DNA of 64,000 bases, taken from DATCJY01 sp036562565. Its GTDB lineage: Bacteria > Bacteroidota > Bacteroidia > Flavobacteriales_D > Sanyastnellaceae. Made by a program: the position numbers and the translations under genes. The stretch lies in NCBI GenBank assembly GCA_036562565.1, contig DATCJY010000048.1, forward strand, positions 47,394-111,393, given 5' to 3'. Position 1 is the first letter of the stretch, and every line of letters starts with the position of its first letter. A model generated the notes under the pieces. That model had not been told where the DNA came from. It did no database searches and saw only the letters and a list, made by a program, of their open reading frames with translations. Shown one piece after another: positions 24,639-33,297 of the stretch.

Positions 24639-27086
24639 CTATTCATCGGTGCTTCCACGGATGCTCCATTCTTGATAATCAAGATCGTCTTCTTCGTCCA
24701 TAATGTGGAAGAAAGGTTCTTTGAAAGCCTTGGTAGTAATGCTTTTCTGGAAGGAGAGCAGCAATGCCGGTAGCAGTACCAGGTTGGTAATCATTGCCAC
24801 GAAAATCGTAATGGCCATCAGTATACCTAGTGCACGTGTTCCATCAAACTCAGAGGCTGCAAAACAACCGAATCCAAAGAACAATACAATGGAGGTATAC
24901 ACCATGCTCGCACCTGATTCGCGTATGGATAACAAAGCTGACTCCTTGATTTTGGAGCTGTTGTACTTGAGTTCTTGCCTGTATTTGGACAAGTAGTGAA
25001 TAGTGTTATCTACGGTAATACCCAACGCTATACCGAATACTAGAATGGTAGAAGGTTTCAATGGAATACCAAAATATCCCATGAGTCCAGCTGTAATGAG
25101 CTGCGGAATGATGTTCGGGATAAATGAAATAAGTACCATGCGCGCGCTCCAGAACATGATGGCCATCAAGAAGGAGATGACAAGACCTCCGAATAACAAG
25201 GAGGAGAACAAGTCTTTCACGAGGTAATTGGTTCCTTCCAAGAATACCACTGAAGTTCCTGTAAGTGTCACTTTGTATTTGTCCGGATCAAAAATGCTGT
25301 CGATGCGAGGCTTGATATCGATCATGAGCTTGTCCATCTCCAGTGTTCCGATATCAGCGATTTGTGTCAATATGCGGGTCTTGCTCTTGGCCGAGTCAAG
25401 GAATGCATTCTCACGACCTCCGGTGCTGTAATTGCCTCCTTGTAGGTAAGGCCCTATAAAAGATTGCTCCTGCTTAGCTATAAGTGCGTAGTACTCCGGA
25501 TCACCGTTGTAGAATGCTTGCTTGATGAATTTGCTAGCATCCACAATGGAGAGCGAGCGTGAGAACGGGTGAATCAGGGTATCCTCCAACTCCAGTGTGT
25601 AGTCGGCAAGCAATCCCTGAAGCTCTTCAATTTTGGCTAGGTTTTGAGGACGCGTAATTTGACCTTTCTTCTGCCCATCCACAATAATGTCAAATGGCAT
25701 TACTCCGTTGAAATTCGATTCGAACCATTTCAAATCGGTAATTACACGGTCGCTCTTCGGGATATCATCTACAATGTTACCGGTAGTATGCATCAAGGTG
25801 AGACCATAGGTAGAAAGAATGGTCACGATGATGGTCACTGTATAAATCAGTCTTCTCTTATAAGTAACAATATTGGTGAGCCCTTTGAGCAAGCGCTCCA
25901 GCCATGGTGAACTCAGGTGCCCTAAGTGGCGCTCGGTAGGAGGAGGTAGAAAGCTTGATACAATAGGGAACACAAACAATGACAGGAAGAAACATCCCAT
26001 ACAGTTCAAACTCGCAATCACCCCAAAGTGAACGAGCAAATCACTTGTAGTGAAGATGAATGCCGCAAAACCGACTGCCGTGGTAGCGTTAATCATAAAT
26101 GCTGCAGGACCGGTTTTTTGGATTACTCTGGCAAGTGCTCTGGTTTTGCTCTTATACCTGCGATATTCCTGGTGGTATTTTGTAATGAGGTAGATACAGT
26201 TAGGAACGGTTGTCACAATCATGAGTGGCGGTATCAAGCCCATGAGCATGGAGATAGGGTAGTCGAAGAGTGCAATGGAACCCATTGCTACCACTACAGC
26301 CACAACCACTACCGACATGATGATGAGAGTGACCTTAATACTTCTGAAAAAGAAGAGTAAGAGGATGGTACAAATGATAGCAGATAAAGCGGTAAAGAAT
26401 TTTAACTCTGCTTTCACTTTGGTAGAGAGAATGGTACGGATATAGGGCATACCCGACACATAGGTTTGGATGCCGGTATCTTCCGTAAACTTATCCGTAT
26501 AGGCAATCATGCGCTCAACGGCATCTCCCCGGTTTTCGGAGTCAAAGAGGTCCACATTCACAAAGACCATCATCAGCCCTGCATCCGTTTCTTTATTGTA
26601 GAGAAGTCTTTCATAGAAAGGAAGCGAATAGAGCACATTCTTAATACTGTCTAACTCTTTCTGCGTCTCTGGGTCTTTTTGAAATAATGGAACAAATTGG
26701 AAGCGCTGATTGACAGTGTCTTTCATCAGGTTGTAGCAATGACCTGAGGAGAAAATACTGTCCACGCTATTGTGTGGAACTCCGTTGACGGGAATGGTCA
26801 CACTTCGTATTTCGTTTACGAGCTGTCTCCAACGGAGGAAGTTTTTCAGTTCCCAAATGCGGGGATCTTTATAACCGATGGCCAACACGTTACCATCTTC
26901 ACCAAATTCATCAAGGAAGTTTTGATATGCAATTTTTGTACTGTCGTCATCAGGGAGAACTCCGTTGAATTTATAGCTCATCCGCACATATTGGGCGTTC
27001 CAGCCCATATAAAAAGTGCCTGCTATAAGGAGTATGGCCAGTGGAAAGCGATAACGAAGAATAAAAGAACCAATTTTTGCCCACAT
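24639..27086 (-). CDS. RND/MMPL superfamily exporter
   Basis: A 815-residue membrane protein with two similar halves, each with one N-terminal helix, a large periplasmic loop and a block of five helices. Helix blocks are about 220-375 and 625-790. Characteristic segments are FDYPISMLMGLIPPLMIVTTVPN and LVFGIALGITVDNTIHYLSKYR, the latter with the acidic proton-path residue of the RND family. The cargo is unknown; relatives in Bacteroidota may export lipids or hopanoids. The C-terminus is acidic (DEEDDLDYQEW). Single gene, 53 bases after rmlA's start region and with its own upstream terminator boundary. Confidence 0.88.
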   Translation of the reverse strand: MWAKIGSFILRYRFPLAILLIAGTFYMGWNAQYVRMSYKFNGVLPDDDSTKIAYQNFLDEFGEDGNVLAIGYKDPRIWELKNFLRWRQLVNEIRSVTIPVNGVPHNSVDSIFSSGHCYNLMKDTVNQRFQFVPLFQKDPETQKELDSIKNVLYSLPFYERLLYNKETDAGLMMVFVNVDLFDSENRGDAVERMIAYTDKFTEDTGIQTYVSGMPYIRTILSTKVKAELKFFTALSAIICTILLLFFFRSIKVTLIIMSVVVVAVVVAMGSIALFDYPISMLMGLIPPLMIVTTVPNCIYLITKYHQEYRRYKSKTRALARVIQKTGPAAFMINATTAVGFAAFIFTTSDLLVHFGVIASLNCMGCFFLSLFVFPIVSSFLPPPTERHLGHLSSPWLERLLKGLTNIVTYKRRLIYTVTIIVTILSTYGLTLMHTTGNIVDDIPKSDRVITDLKWFESNFNGVMPFDIIVDGQKKGQITRPQNLAKIEELQGLLADYTLELEDTLIHPFSRSLSIVDASKFIKQAFYNGDPEYYALIAKQEQSFIGPYLQGGNYSTGGRENAFLDSAKSKTRILTQIADIGTLEMDKLMIDIKPRIDSIFDPDKYKVTLTGTSVVFLEGTNYLVKDLFSSLLFGGLVISFLMAIMFWSARMVLISFIPNIIPQLITAGLMGYFGIPLKPSTILVFGIALGITVDNTIHYLSKYRQELKYNSSKIKESALLSIRESGASMVYTSIVLFFGFGCFAASEFDGTRALGILMAITIFVAMITNLVLLPALLLSFQKSITTKAFKEPFFHIMDEEDDLDYQEWSIRGSTDE

Positions 27087-27129
27087 AAGACCGGCAAATT
27101 AAAGCATCAAAAGACAATGTCATTTAATA

Positions 27130-27160
27130 AAAATCCCCAAGCTTTTTGCTTGGGGATTTT
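27130..27160 (-). terminator. Strong terminator after the zinc-ribbon-like gene
   Basis: Perfect 13-bp stem (27130-27142 with 27148-27160), loop TTTTT, GC-rich core and A/T flanks on both sides. It lies 20 bases past the stop at 27180 and separates that operon from the RND exporter gene. Confidence 0.85.
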
Positions 27161-27179
27161 AGTTATCTGATGGATAGGA

Positions 27180-28730
27180 TTATTTCAATTCTTGTTCCAA
27201 CATGGCGTTGATACGGGCTTGTTCTTCCATAGCCAATTCAGCATCCACGAGGATACGACCACTGTGTTCGTCCACAATCACGCGTTTGCGTGCGGCAACA
27301 TCCAATTGTTTTTGTGGTGGAAGTTTGATGAAGGAGCCTGCAGAAGCTTCACGCTCAATAGGTACAACTGCCATTTTGTTAGGAGCTCCGGAGCGGATAC
27401 GCTCATAAGCTGCCAACAAACGCTCATCAATTTCTTTTTTCATTTCCGCACTCTTTCTTAGAAGAATTTGCTCTTCTCTTTCGGTGGAAGCAATGATGTC
27501 ATCCAATTCAGTGCGCTTGATTTTGAGGTCATTCTTGCGCTCTTTCAATTTGTTCTCCGTAGCGTTCAGTTGCTCTGTCTTTTGAGCTACTTGGTTTTCT
27601 GCAATGCGGATGTTCTTTTTGAAGAGTTCGATTTCCAATTCTTGGTACTCGATCTCTTTGTTCAAAGAGTCAAACTCACGGTTGTTTTTCACGTTGTTGA
27701 GTTGCTCTTTGTATTTTTTGATAAGGGCTTCAGAATCCTTGATACCTTGCTTGTGTGAAGCAATGGTGTCAGTCAAATTTTTCAACTCATCATTGAGTTT
27801 GGACAAGCGTGTTTCCAACCCAACGATATCGTCTTCCAAATCTTGAACTTCAAGCGGAAGTTCTCCGCGCATCGCGTGAATTTTATCGATGCGAGAATCA
27901 ATTAATTGAATGGCGTATAGAGCGCGAAGTTTCGCTTCTACACTTACTCCTTTTTTGTCGTCTCCTTCGTTGAAGGCGAGCCTTGGTGACGTTTTTGAAT
28001 TCATATCTTCCTCTGCGGATTTATTTGTTGCTTTTTCTTTTTCTTTCTCTTTTGGTCGTTCCAGGTTGGCTATCGGGGCGAACTTGATTCCAGCCTTGCC
28101 GTCCGGTGCCGGTGGAACAAAGATCGGATTGGCAACGGGTTTAGAAGGTGTTTCCGGTTGGGGAGCAACGGGTTTTGGACGCATTGGTCGTGATGGCTCC
28201 GTGATCACCGGAAGGGTATATTTTGGAACAAACAACTCTTCCTTGGCAGAACTCTTAGAAGTAGAACTGCTCGGCTTTTCCACTGTCTGACGCTCTTGCA
28301 GTTGTTGTTCTACTGTCTTTACTTGTTCCTTTGGCTCGGTCGGTGTTGTGCTGGTTTCTTCCGATACTTTTTTCTTGGCATTTTCTTTTTTGGCAATCTC
28401 CTTTTCAAGGATGGCGGCCGCTTTAGAATTTGCGACTACAGCTTTTTTGGCTGCTACTTTTGTTTCCTTCTTTTTTGTTTCTGCTACCGCTGCTTTTTTG
28501 GCTGTTGCTGCTTTGGCTGTTTTAGTAGCAGAAGCCGGTTTGGTTTCAGCTTTTTTTGCTACTTTTTTGGCTGTTGCGGTAGTCTTCTTAGCAACTTCCT
28601 TTTCGGCTTTCTTTGCTGAAGCTGGCTTCTCCGTCTTTTTGGCTGAAGCCGCTTTTTTAACAGGGGCTGCTTTCTTAGCCGGTTTAGCCGCTTTTTTAGC
28701 TGGTTGTGCCTTTACTGTTTTTTTTGCCAT
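27180..28730 (-). CDS. Coiled-coil protein with histone H1-like tail and a cysteine-less zinc-ribbon domain
   Basis: A 516-residue protein in three parts. Residues 1-130 are Ala/Lys/Pro repeats (KKAAKPAKKAA-type), like histone H1 tails. 130-270 are Pro/Ser/Glu-rich. 275-516 match the CdsZ/DUF164 family: a long antiparallel coiled coil and the C-terminal segment where relatives carry a CxxC...CxxC zinc ribbon next to LPPQ and GRIL. Here LPPQ and SGRIL remain, but the cysteines are Ser463, Ser466, Asp487 and Ser490. The protein therefore cannot bind zinc there in the usual way. Ten bases downstream of the Nif3-like gene, the usual partner in Bacteroidota. The tail suggests nucleic-acid binding. 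Confidence 0.85.
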   Translation of the reverse strand: MAKKTVKAQPAKKAAKPAKKAAPVKKAASAKKTEKPASAKKAEKEVAKKTTATAKKVAKKAETKPASATKTAKAATAKKAAVAETKKKETKVAAKKAVVANSKAAAILEKEIAKKENAKKKVSEETSTTPTEPKEQVKTVEQQLQERQTVEKPSSSTSKSSAKEELFVPKYTLPVITEPSRPMRPKPVAPQPETPSKPVANPIFVPPAPDGKAGIKFAPIANLERPKEKEKEKATNKSAEEDMNSKTSPRLAFNEGDDKKGVSVEAKLRALYAIQLIDSRIDKIHAMRGELPLEVQDLEDDIVGLETRLSKLNDELKNLTDTIASHKQGIKDSEALIKKYKEQLNNVKNNREFDSLNKEIEYQELEIELFKKNIRIAENQVAQKTEQLNATENKLKERKNDLKIKRTELDDIIASTEREEQILLRKSAEMKKEIDERLLAAYERIRSGAPNKMAVVPIEREASAGSFIKLPPQKQLDVAARKRVIVDEHSGRILVDAELAMEEQARINAMLEQELK

Positions 28731-28740
28731 AATTAATTTA

Positions 28741-29835
28741 TTACAAGTATCGGATAGGATTAGTGTCCAAATCCGTTAAATGGGTGGCGAAAGTAGCGAA
28801 TTTTTTGGCTAACCAATCACTTATCAGCTCCATAGTGAATTGCTCGCTTTCGTAATGCCCGATATCGGCTATGATAATTTGTCCGTCCGCGTCAAAAAAC
28901 TGATGGTATTTGTAATCGGCCGTGATGAAAATATCGGCCTTGGCTGCTATGGCATTGTTTAGCAGAAAACTGCCGCTGCCTCCGCAAAGGGCCACTCGTT
29001 TGATGGTGGCCTTGTGTGGTTCGGTGTAGCGGATGCCTTTGGCATTGAATTTTTCTTTGAGCAGTTGTAAAAAGTCCCGAACCTCCATCTCTGATTCAAG
29101 CTCGCCCACCATTCCGGCTCCTACTTGCGGGTGCTCGTTTTCAAGTGGGTATAAGTCGTATGCTACTTCTTCATACGGGTGAACAGCCTTCATGGCTTGT
29201 ATCACTTTTTTGCTGAGCCAGTTAGGAACCACACATTCCAAGCGCTGTTCACGCTCGGCATGGCGTTTTCCTTTCTCGCCTACATATGGGTTAGTATTGT
29301 CTCCGGCTTTAAAAGTTCCGGTACCCTCAAGGCCAAAATGACATTCCGAATAATTGCCAATGTGACCGGCTCCTGCATTGAACATGCTCTGAAGTACTAC
29401 CTCAACATGCGAGGTGGGTACAAATACTACGAGTTTTTGCAAAAGCCCTTTCTTCGGTTGTAGAATATGGGTGTTTATCAATCCCAAACGAGCAGCCATC
29501 TTGGCGTTGACACCGGTATGAACATTGTCCAGATTGGTATGAATGGCATAAATGGCAATGTCGTTTTTGATGGCCGCCATTACGGCCCTTTCAATATAGT
29601 TTTTGCCATTGAGTTTTTTGAGCCCGGAGAATACGATGGGGTGGTGGGCAATAATGAGATTGCAACCTTTGGCCTGTGCTTCTTCCACTATGGATGGGGT
29701 GCAATCTAGAGCAATAAGCGCTGCACGGATTTCCCATTCACGGTTCCCAACAATTAACCCCGAATTGTCATAACTCTCCTGAAGAGAAGGAGGAGCCATG
29801 TTCTCCAAAAAGTCTACGATTTCACCTAAAACCAT
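28741..29835 (-). CDS. Nif3-like dinuclear metal-centre protein (YqfO type)
   Basis: A 364-residue member of the Nif3/YbgI family, thought to bind two metal ions and to form hexamers; its reaction is not settled (GTP cyclohydrolase-like activity has been proposed for relatives). NIIIAHHPIVFSGLK and HTNLDNVHTGVNAKM contain metal ligands, and YKYHQFFDADGQIIIADIGHYESEQF ends the core. The central insert of about 100 residues (with AGHIGNYSECHFGLEGTGTF) is the PII/CutA-like domain of the long YqfO class. An ATG at 29835 fits the family; a frame extension to 29880 is not needed. It is in an operon with the zinc-ribbon-like gene. Confidence 0.92.
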   Translation of the reverse strand: MVLGEIVDFLENMAPPSLQESYDNSGLIVGNREWEIRAALIALDCTPSIVEEAQAKGCNLIIAHHPIVFSGLKKLNGKNYIERAVMAAIKNDIAIYAIHTNLDNVHTGVNAKMAARLGLINTHILQPKKGLLQKLVVFVPTSHVEVVLQSMFNAGAGHIGNYSECHFGLEGTGTFKAGDNTNPYVGEKGKRHAEREQRLECVVPNWLSKKVIQAMKAVHPYEEVAYDLYPLENEHPQVGAGMVGELESEMEVRDFLQLLKEKFNAKGIRYTEPHKATIKRVALCGGSGSFLLNNAIAAKADIFITADYKYHQFFDADGQIIIADIGHYESEQFTMELISDWLAKKFATFATHLTDLDTNPIRYL

Positions 29836-29908
29836 GCTGCGAAGGTAGATGCTGTTTATGCGAGATTGGCACGCGATCAACTCATTTCAAAATAAGTTTG
29901 TACAGGTG

Positions 29909-29936
29909 TTGTAAATCAATGTTTTGTTTACATTTG
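29909..29936 (+). promoter_or_regulatory. Promoter of the SiaB/SiaC-like operon
   Basis: TTG (29909-29911), 17 bases, TACATTTG (29929-29936): the -7 box is exact and the -33 box partial. It lies about 120 bases before the first gene at 30059, giving a fairly long leader. Confidence 0.5.
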
Positions 29937-30058
29937 CTGGACTTTCTCCAATTGACAAATACGGATAGTTTCGGCAACAAGCTTGTGGTTGTCGTTCTTG
30001 ATGCGCTTCACTGAAGAAAGACTAAAACTGAAAAATCAAACTAAAGCATTCTTTTTCC

Positions 30059-30421
30059 ATGCGCACTGTTAAACTGAAAATCGTTGAAGAGGGGAGAGTT
30101 CGTACCAAATACGACTTCTTAGAAAAATTGTCTAATGCCTTGCTGCAAGAGGATATTGTAGTGACAATCGTTTCACCGTTGGAACTCAAAATCAAATTTA
30201 CATCTGATAACGGCAGGGAGCTTATTCTCATGGTGTTGCGAAATTGCTACACCAAGCGCAAAATCAAAGAGACCATCATCTACTACAAAGAGCTTACCTG
30301 GGCCAAAGACATTGTGGAAGCAATTCCCGAACTCCTGAAGTCGGATGTTCAACCACGTTCGAAGCGGTTGCGGATGAGTCCGGTGCGCATGTCTTATTTG
30401 CGTGAACGCGTGGTCATCTGA
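30059..30421 (+). CDS. Unknown protein of 120 residues upstream of the SiaB-like kinase
   Basis: A small basic protein without signal peptide or membrane segment. The first 60 residues alternate strands and helices (VKLKIVEEGRVRTKYDFLEKL, IVVTIVSPLELKIKFTS) and the last 20 are very Arg-rich (RSKRLRMSPVRMSYLRERV). I do not recognise a family. It lies 134 bases before the tandem SiaB-like gene on the same strand and after the likely promoter, so it may belong to the module. The Arg-rich tail may bind nucleic acid or a partner's acidic face. Confidence 0.6.
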   Translation: MRTVKLKIVEEGRVRTKYDFLEKLSNALLQEDIVVTIVSPLELKIKFTSDNGRELILMVLRNCYTKRKIKETIIYYKELTWAKDIVEAIPELLKSDVQPRSKRLRMSPVRMSYLRERVVI

Positions 30422-30555
30422 ATTCACCATTAACTGGCATTTTAACACTTCATCCCCTGTAACCCTTGCATTCTATTCACGTTTAAAGGGGCTGAACAAC
30501 ACTTTAACAAAAGCTAGAAATTTCCATAAAATTTTGTGGCTCTTGCAGTTGAACA

Positions 30556-31662
30556 ATGCTTTTAGAAAAAGTAAAATATTACTTTGAGTTGATGCTGAAG
30601 CAGCATCCGGCTTTTGCCTATCGCGGTGCATTTGAGGATTATTTTACCGGTATTGTGCTGGAAATGGCTGAGACCCGAGCTGTGAATCACCCGCAGGATA
30701 ACACTTTTAACCGAAAAGTGGCATACATGCTGGTGGAATGTTTCCAAAACCTTATCAAACATGGTGAAAACCCCGAAGGCAGCCTTGGCAGTGAGCTGGA
30801 TGAAGGCTTGTTCTGCTTCAAAAACTTTAGCAATGGTTTTGTAATCAATTCCATTAACCTTATTAAAGAAGAACAGGTAGCACGTCTGGAGGAAATGGTG
30901 CGGCAAGTCAATTCCATGTCAGGCGATGCACTTAAATCCTATTATCTGGAGCGGCTGGAGAAGAACCGCTTGAGTAACAAAGGCGGTGCAGGATTGGGAC
31001 TCATTGAATTGGCTCGTAAATCGGGCCATAAGATTCTGTGTAAAACAGAAGAAATGGGCAATGGTCTGTATCGTTTTCATCAGCAGGTGACACTCAAAGC
31101 TCCCCACGAAGTAGATGGTCATGATTTTTCCTCAGAGCTGGAGGCCAGTCATGAAATCTACAATGAGATGATATCATCGCAGATTAGGCTCATTTTCAAA
31201 GGTGATGTTTCCAATAAATCCTTGCTTCCGATTTTGGATTTCTTAAAAGCCAATACCAACCGTTCATCTGCCGTGAACAAGCATCTTACCCGTGCCGGAC
31301 ATGTACTCATAGAGCTATCACAGAACATTACCAAGCATGGATTTGGTCGTGAATACGGCAATGCCGGCTTGCTGATGGTAGGGGAAAAAGACAAGCGAAC
31401 TGTAGTGTATGCGGGTAATGTGATAGGATTGAGTGAAAAAATCATCCTCGAGCAGAAGCTCAGCTATTTGCGCAGCCTTGAGCACGAGGAGCTCTCAGAA
31501 CTGCACAAGCGAACCATGCGTGCTACACTGATGTTTGAGAACAAATACAACTCAGGTCTGGGGCTTATAGAAATTGCCAAGGCTGCCAGCGAACCTTTAT
31601 CCTTTGACTTCTTCGCATTGGACAGAGATCGCTACCTGTTCGCCATGGCGGTGATTATATAG
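30556..31662 (+). CDS. SiaB-type protein kinase, tandem two-domain form
   Basis: A 368-residue protein made of two copies of the SiaB/DUF6272 domain, a GHKL-type ATPase fold related to anti-sigma-factor kinases. Copy 1 (about 1-185) has the N-box ECFQNLIKHG (Asn65) and the G-box GGAGLGLIELA (143-153). Copy 2 (about 195-368) has ELSQNITKHG (Asn257) and NSGLGLIEIA (332-341). Both ATP sites look intact. In Pseudomonas SiaB (one domain) phosphorylates the regulator SiaC, and a PP2C phosphatase reverses it. A SiaC-like gene follows 51 bases downstream. Two intact domains in one chain is unusual for the family as I know it. Confidence 0.82.
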   Translation: MLLEKVKYYFELMLKQHPAFAYRGAFEDYFTGIVLEMAETRAVNHPQDNTFNRKVAYMLVECFQNLIKHGENPEGSLGSELDEGLFCFKNFSNGFVINSINLIKEEQVARLEEMVRQVNSMSGDALKSYYLERLEKNRLSNKGGAGLGLIELARKSGHKILCKTEEMGNGLYRFHQQVTLKAPHEVDGHDFSSELEASHEIYNEMISSQIRLIFKGDVSNKSLLPILDFLKANTNRSSAVNKHLTRAGHVLIELSQNITKHGFGREYGNAGLLMVGEKDKRTVVYAGNVIGLSEKIILEQKLSYLRSLEHEELSELHKRTMRATLMFENKYNSGLGLIEIAKAASEPLSFDFFALDRDRYLFAMAVII

Positions 31663-31713
31663 CCGGCCAAACCCACACATTTACCTTTAATTGTTTTTTT
31701 AAACTGATTTGTG

Positions 31714-32112
31714 ATGACTAAGAATTTGAATTATTTGAAACCCTTACAGATAAATTCAACAAGCGATACCCCTGACGTTTTTTTGAGTATTTCTGAAATT
31801 TCCAGTTTTCGTGGTCGCTCGTTACCTGAAAACGCATTTGACTTCTATGAGCCTATCCTGGAATGGGCTAAGAGGATGGTTAAGATCAACCCCCCATCTT
31901 TTACGTTGATTTTTCAATTGGATTATTTCAACTCCTCTTCAGGACGGTACTTGTATGAATTTCTGCACATCTTGGATAAATCAAACTACCGCAACTCGTA
32001 TAATATCATTTGGCGTTACGATCCCGATGACGACCTCATGCACGAGCGAGGTCAGGCTTTTCAGTCACTTTGCTCGCTTCCTTTTCAATTTGAAGAAGTG
32101 GTCAAACAGTAA
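31714..32112 (+). CDS. SiaC-type regulatory phosphoprotein (DUF1987)
   Basis: A 132-residue member of the SiaC family, whose members are switched by phosphorylation of a Thr/Ser and in Pseudomonas bind a diguanylate cyclase. The family motif is present as FQLDYFNSSSGRYLYEFL; Ser74 takes the place of the phosphorylated Thr of SiaC. LPENAFDFYEPILEW is the other conserved segment. A GTG directly before the ATG gives a one-residue longer reading. It follows the tandem kinase in the same direction. No diguanylate cyclase or PP2C gene lies nearby, so the output partner is unknown. Confidence 0.85.
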   Translation: MTKNLNYLKPLQINSTSDTPDVFLSISEISSFRGRSLPENAFDFYEPILEWAKRMVKINPPSFTLIFQLDYFNSSSGRYLYEFLHILDKSNYRNSYNIIWRYDPDDDLMHERGQAFQSLCSLPFQFEEVVKQ

Positions 32113-32191
32113 GGAGCGGGATATCAGTATGCTACATTGGGCCTGAATTCGTGTTTGTGAACAAAATATCCTTGGAAAAATCGAAAAATTA

Positions 32192-32221
32192 TTTGCGAAG
32201 TTGATTTCGTGAGTATATTCG
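32192..32221 (+). promoter_or_regulatory. rpsT promoter
   Basis: TTTG (32192-32195), 18 bases, TATATTCG (32214-32221), 22 bases before the rpsT ATG, giving a short leader. The -7 box differs from TAnnTTTG by one base. Confidence 0.65.
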
Positions 32222-32243
32222 CACCCCAATTTTTTAGTAAGAG

Positions 32244-32498
32244 ATGGCAAACCATAAATCGTCTATTAAACGTATTCGTTCCAACAACGCGAAAAGACTA
32301 CGTAATAAATATTACCACAAGACTACTCGTAACGCGATTCGTAAACTGCGTGCAATGAAGTCCAAGAAAGAGGCAGAGGAAATGTTGCCTAAAGTGGTTT
32401 CTATGTTGGATAAATTGGCTAAACGCGACATTATCCACAAAAACAAAGCGGCTAACCTCAAAGGTGGGTTGCAAGTTTTCGTAAACAAATTGAACTAA
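32244..32498 (+). CDS. rpsT: 30S ribosomal protein S20
   Basis: An 84-residue basic ribosomal protein that binds 16S rRNA near the 5' end during assembly of the small subunit. The N-terminus MANHKSSIKRIRSNNAKRL and the C-terminal HKNKAANLKGGLQVFVNKL are typical of S20. Single gene with its own promoter 20 bases upstream and a terminator 45 bases downstream. Confidence 0.97.
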   Translation: MANHKSSIKRIRSNNAKRLRNKYYHKTTRNAIRKLRAMKSKKEAEEMLPKVVSMLDKLAKRDIIHKNKAANLKGGLQVFVNKLN

Positions 32499-32543
32499 TA
32501 CCCTTGCCCTTCGGATAGGGTAGTTAGTTAGTGAACATATTGA

Positions 32544-32568
32544 AGCCTCCCGATTGTGGAGGCTTTTT
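32544..32568 (+). terminator. Terminator after rpsT
   Basis: AGCCTCC (32544-32550) pairs with GGAGGCT (32558-32564), 7-base loop, followed by a T-run. Confidence 0.8.
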
Positions 32569-32598
32569 CTATTTTCGCTCATCAACTATTCTTGACCA

Positions 32599-33297
32599 AT
32601 GGAAGACACGAAAGGTATTAAGTCGTGGTCACCGGATGACCGCCCCCGTGAAAAGATGATGGACAAGGGACCTGCTGCACTTAGCGATGCAGAGCTCCTA
32701 GCCATCTTGATCTCATCCGGTACAGCGGAAGAAAGCGCGGTGGATATTGCGCGAAAGATGCTCAAATCTTCCCATCACGACCTGCATGCTTTGGGGAATT
32801 ACAGCCTAAAACAATTCACACAATTCAAAGGTATCGGCCCTGTCCGTGCCATTACCATCATGGCCGCGATGGAACTCGGCAAGAGAAGGCGTGCGGTTGC
32901 CGCCAAGGCAGAGTCAAAAATTATCGAGTCGCGGTTGGCTTATGAGCGTTTCCTACAATACATGATGGGACTCAAGCACGAAGAATTTTGGGTGATGTGC
33001 CTGAACAATGCAAGACACGTGCTTGCACTTAAGAAAATCAGTGAGGGCGGATTGACGGCTACCTATGTGGACCCAAAAAAAGTCTTTCATTTGGCCCTGC
33101 AATACAATGCTGCATCCATCATTATTGCACACAATCATCCCAGCGGAACATTGAAACCCAGCCGAAGTGATGAACTACTCACCAAACGATTATTGGATGC
33201 CGGAAAATTATTGGAATGCACTTTGGACGATCATCTCATTGTTTGCGATGACAATTACTTTAGTTTCGCGGATGAAGGTCTTCTTCATAGTCTATGA
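32599..33297 (+). CDS. radC: RadC family JAB/MPN-domain protein
   Basis: A 232-residue RadC/UPF0758 protein. An N-terminal helix-hairpin-helix region (KQFTQFKGIGPVRAITIMAAMEL) precedes the JAB/MPN domain with the metal-binding pattern HNHPSGTLKPSRSD preceded by the conserved Glu region. Length and motifs are complete. Its cellular role is disputed; the old DNA-repair name is historical. Its stop overlaps the next gene by 4 bases (ATGA), so it is at the head of an operon with the epimerase and deacetylase genes. Confidence 0.93.
   Translation: MEDTKGIKSWSPDDRPREKMMDKGPAALSDAELLAILISSGTAEESAVDIARKMLKSSHHDLHALGNYSLKQFTQFKGIGPVRAITIMAAMELGKRRRAVAAKAESKIIESRLAYERFLQYMMGLKHEEFWVMCLNNARHVLALKKISEGGLTATYVDPKKVFHLALQYNAASIIIAHNHPSGTLKPSRSDELLTKRLLDAGKLLECTLDDHLIVCDDNYFSFADEGLLHSL

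Noticed and set aside
28296..28779. Long plus-strand frames opposite the Lys/Ala-rich tail
   Set aside because: Low-complexity Lys/Ala codons read as Phe/Leu/Cys on the other strand, giving false long frames.
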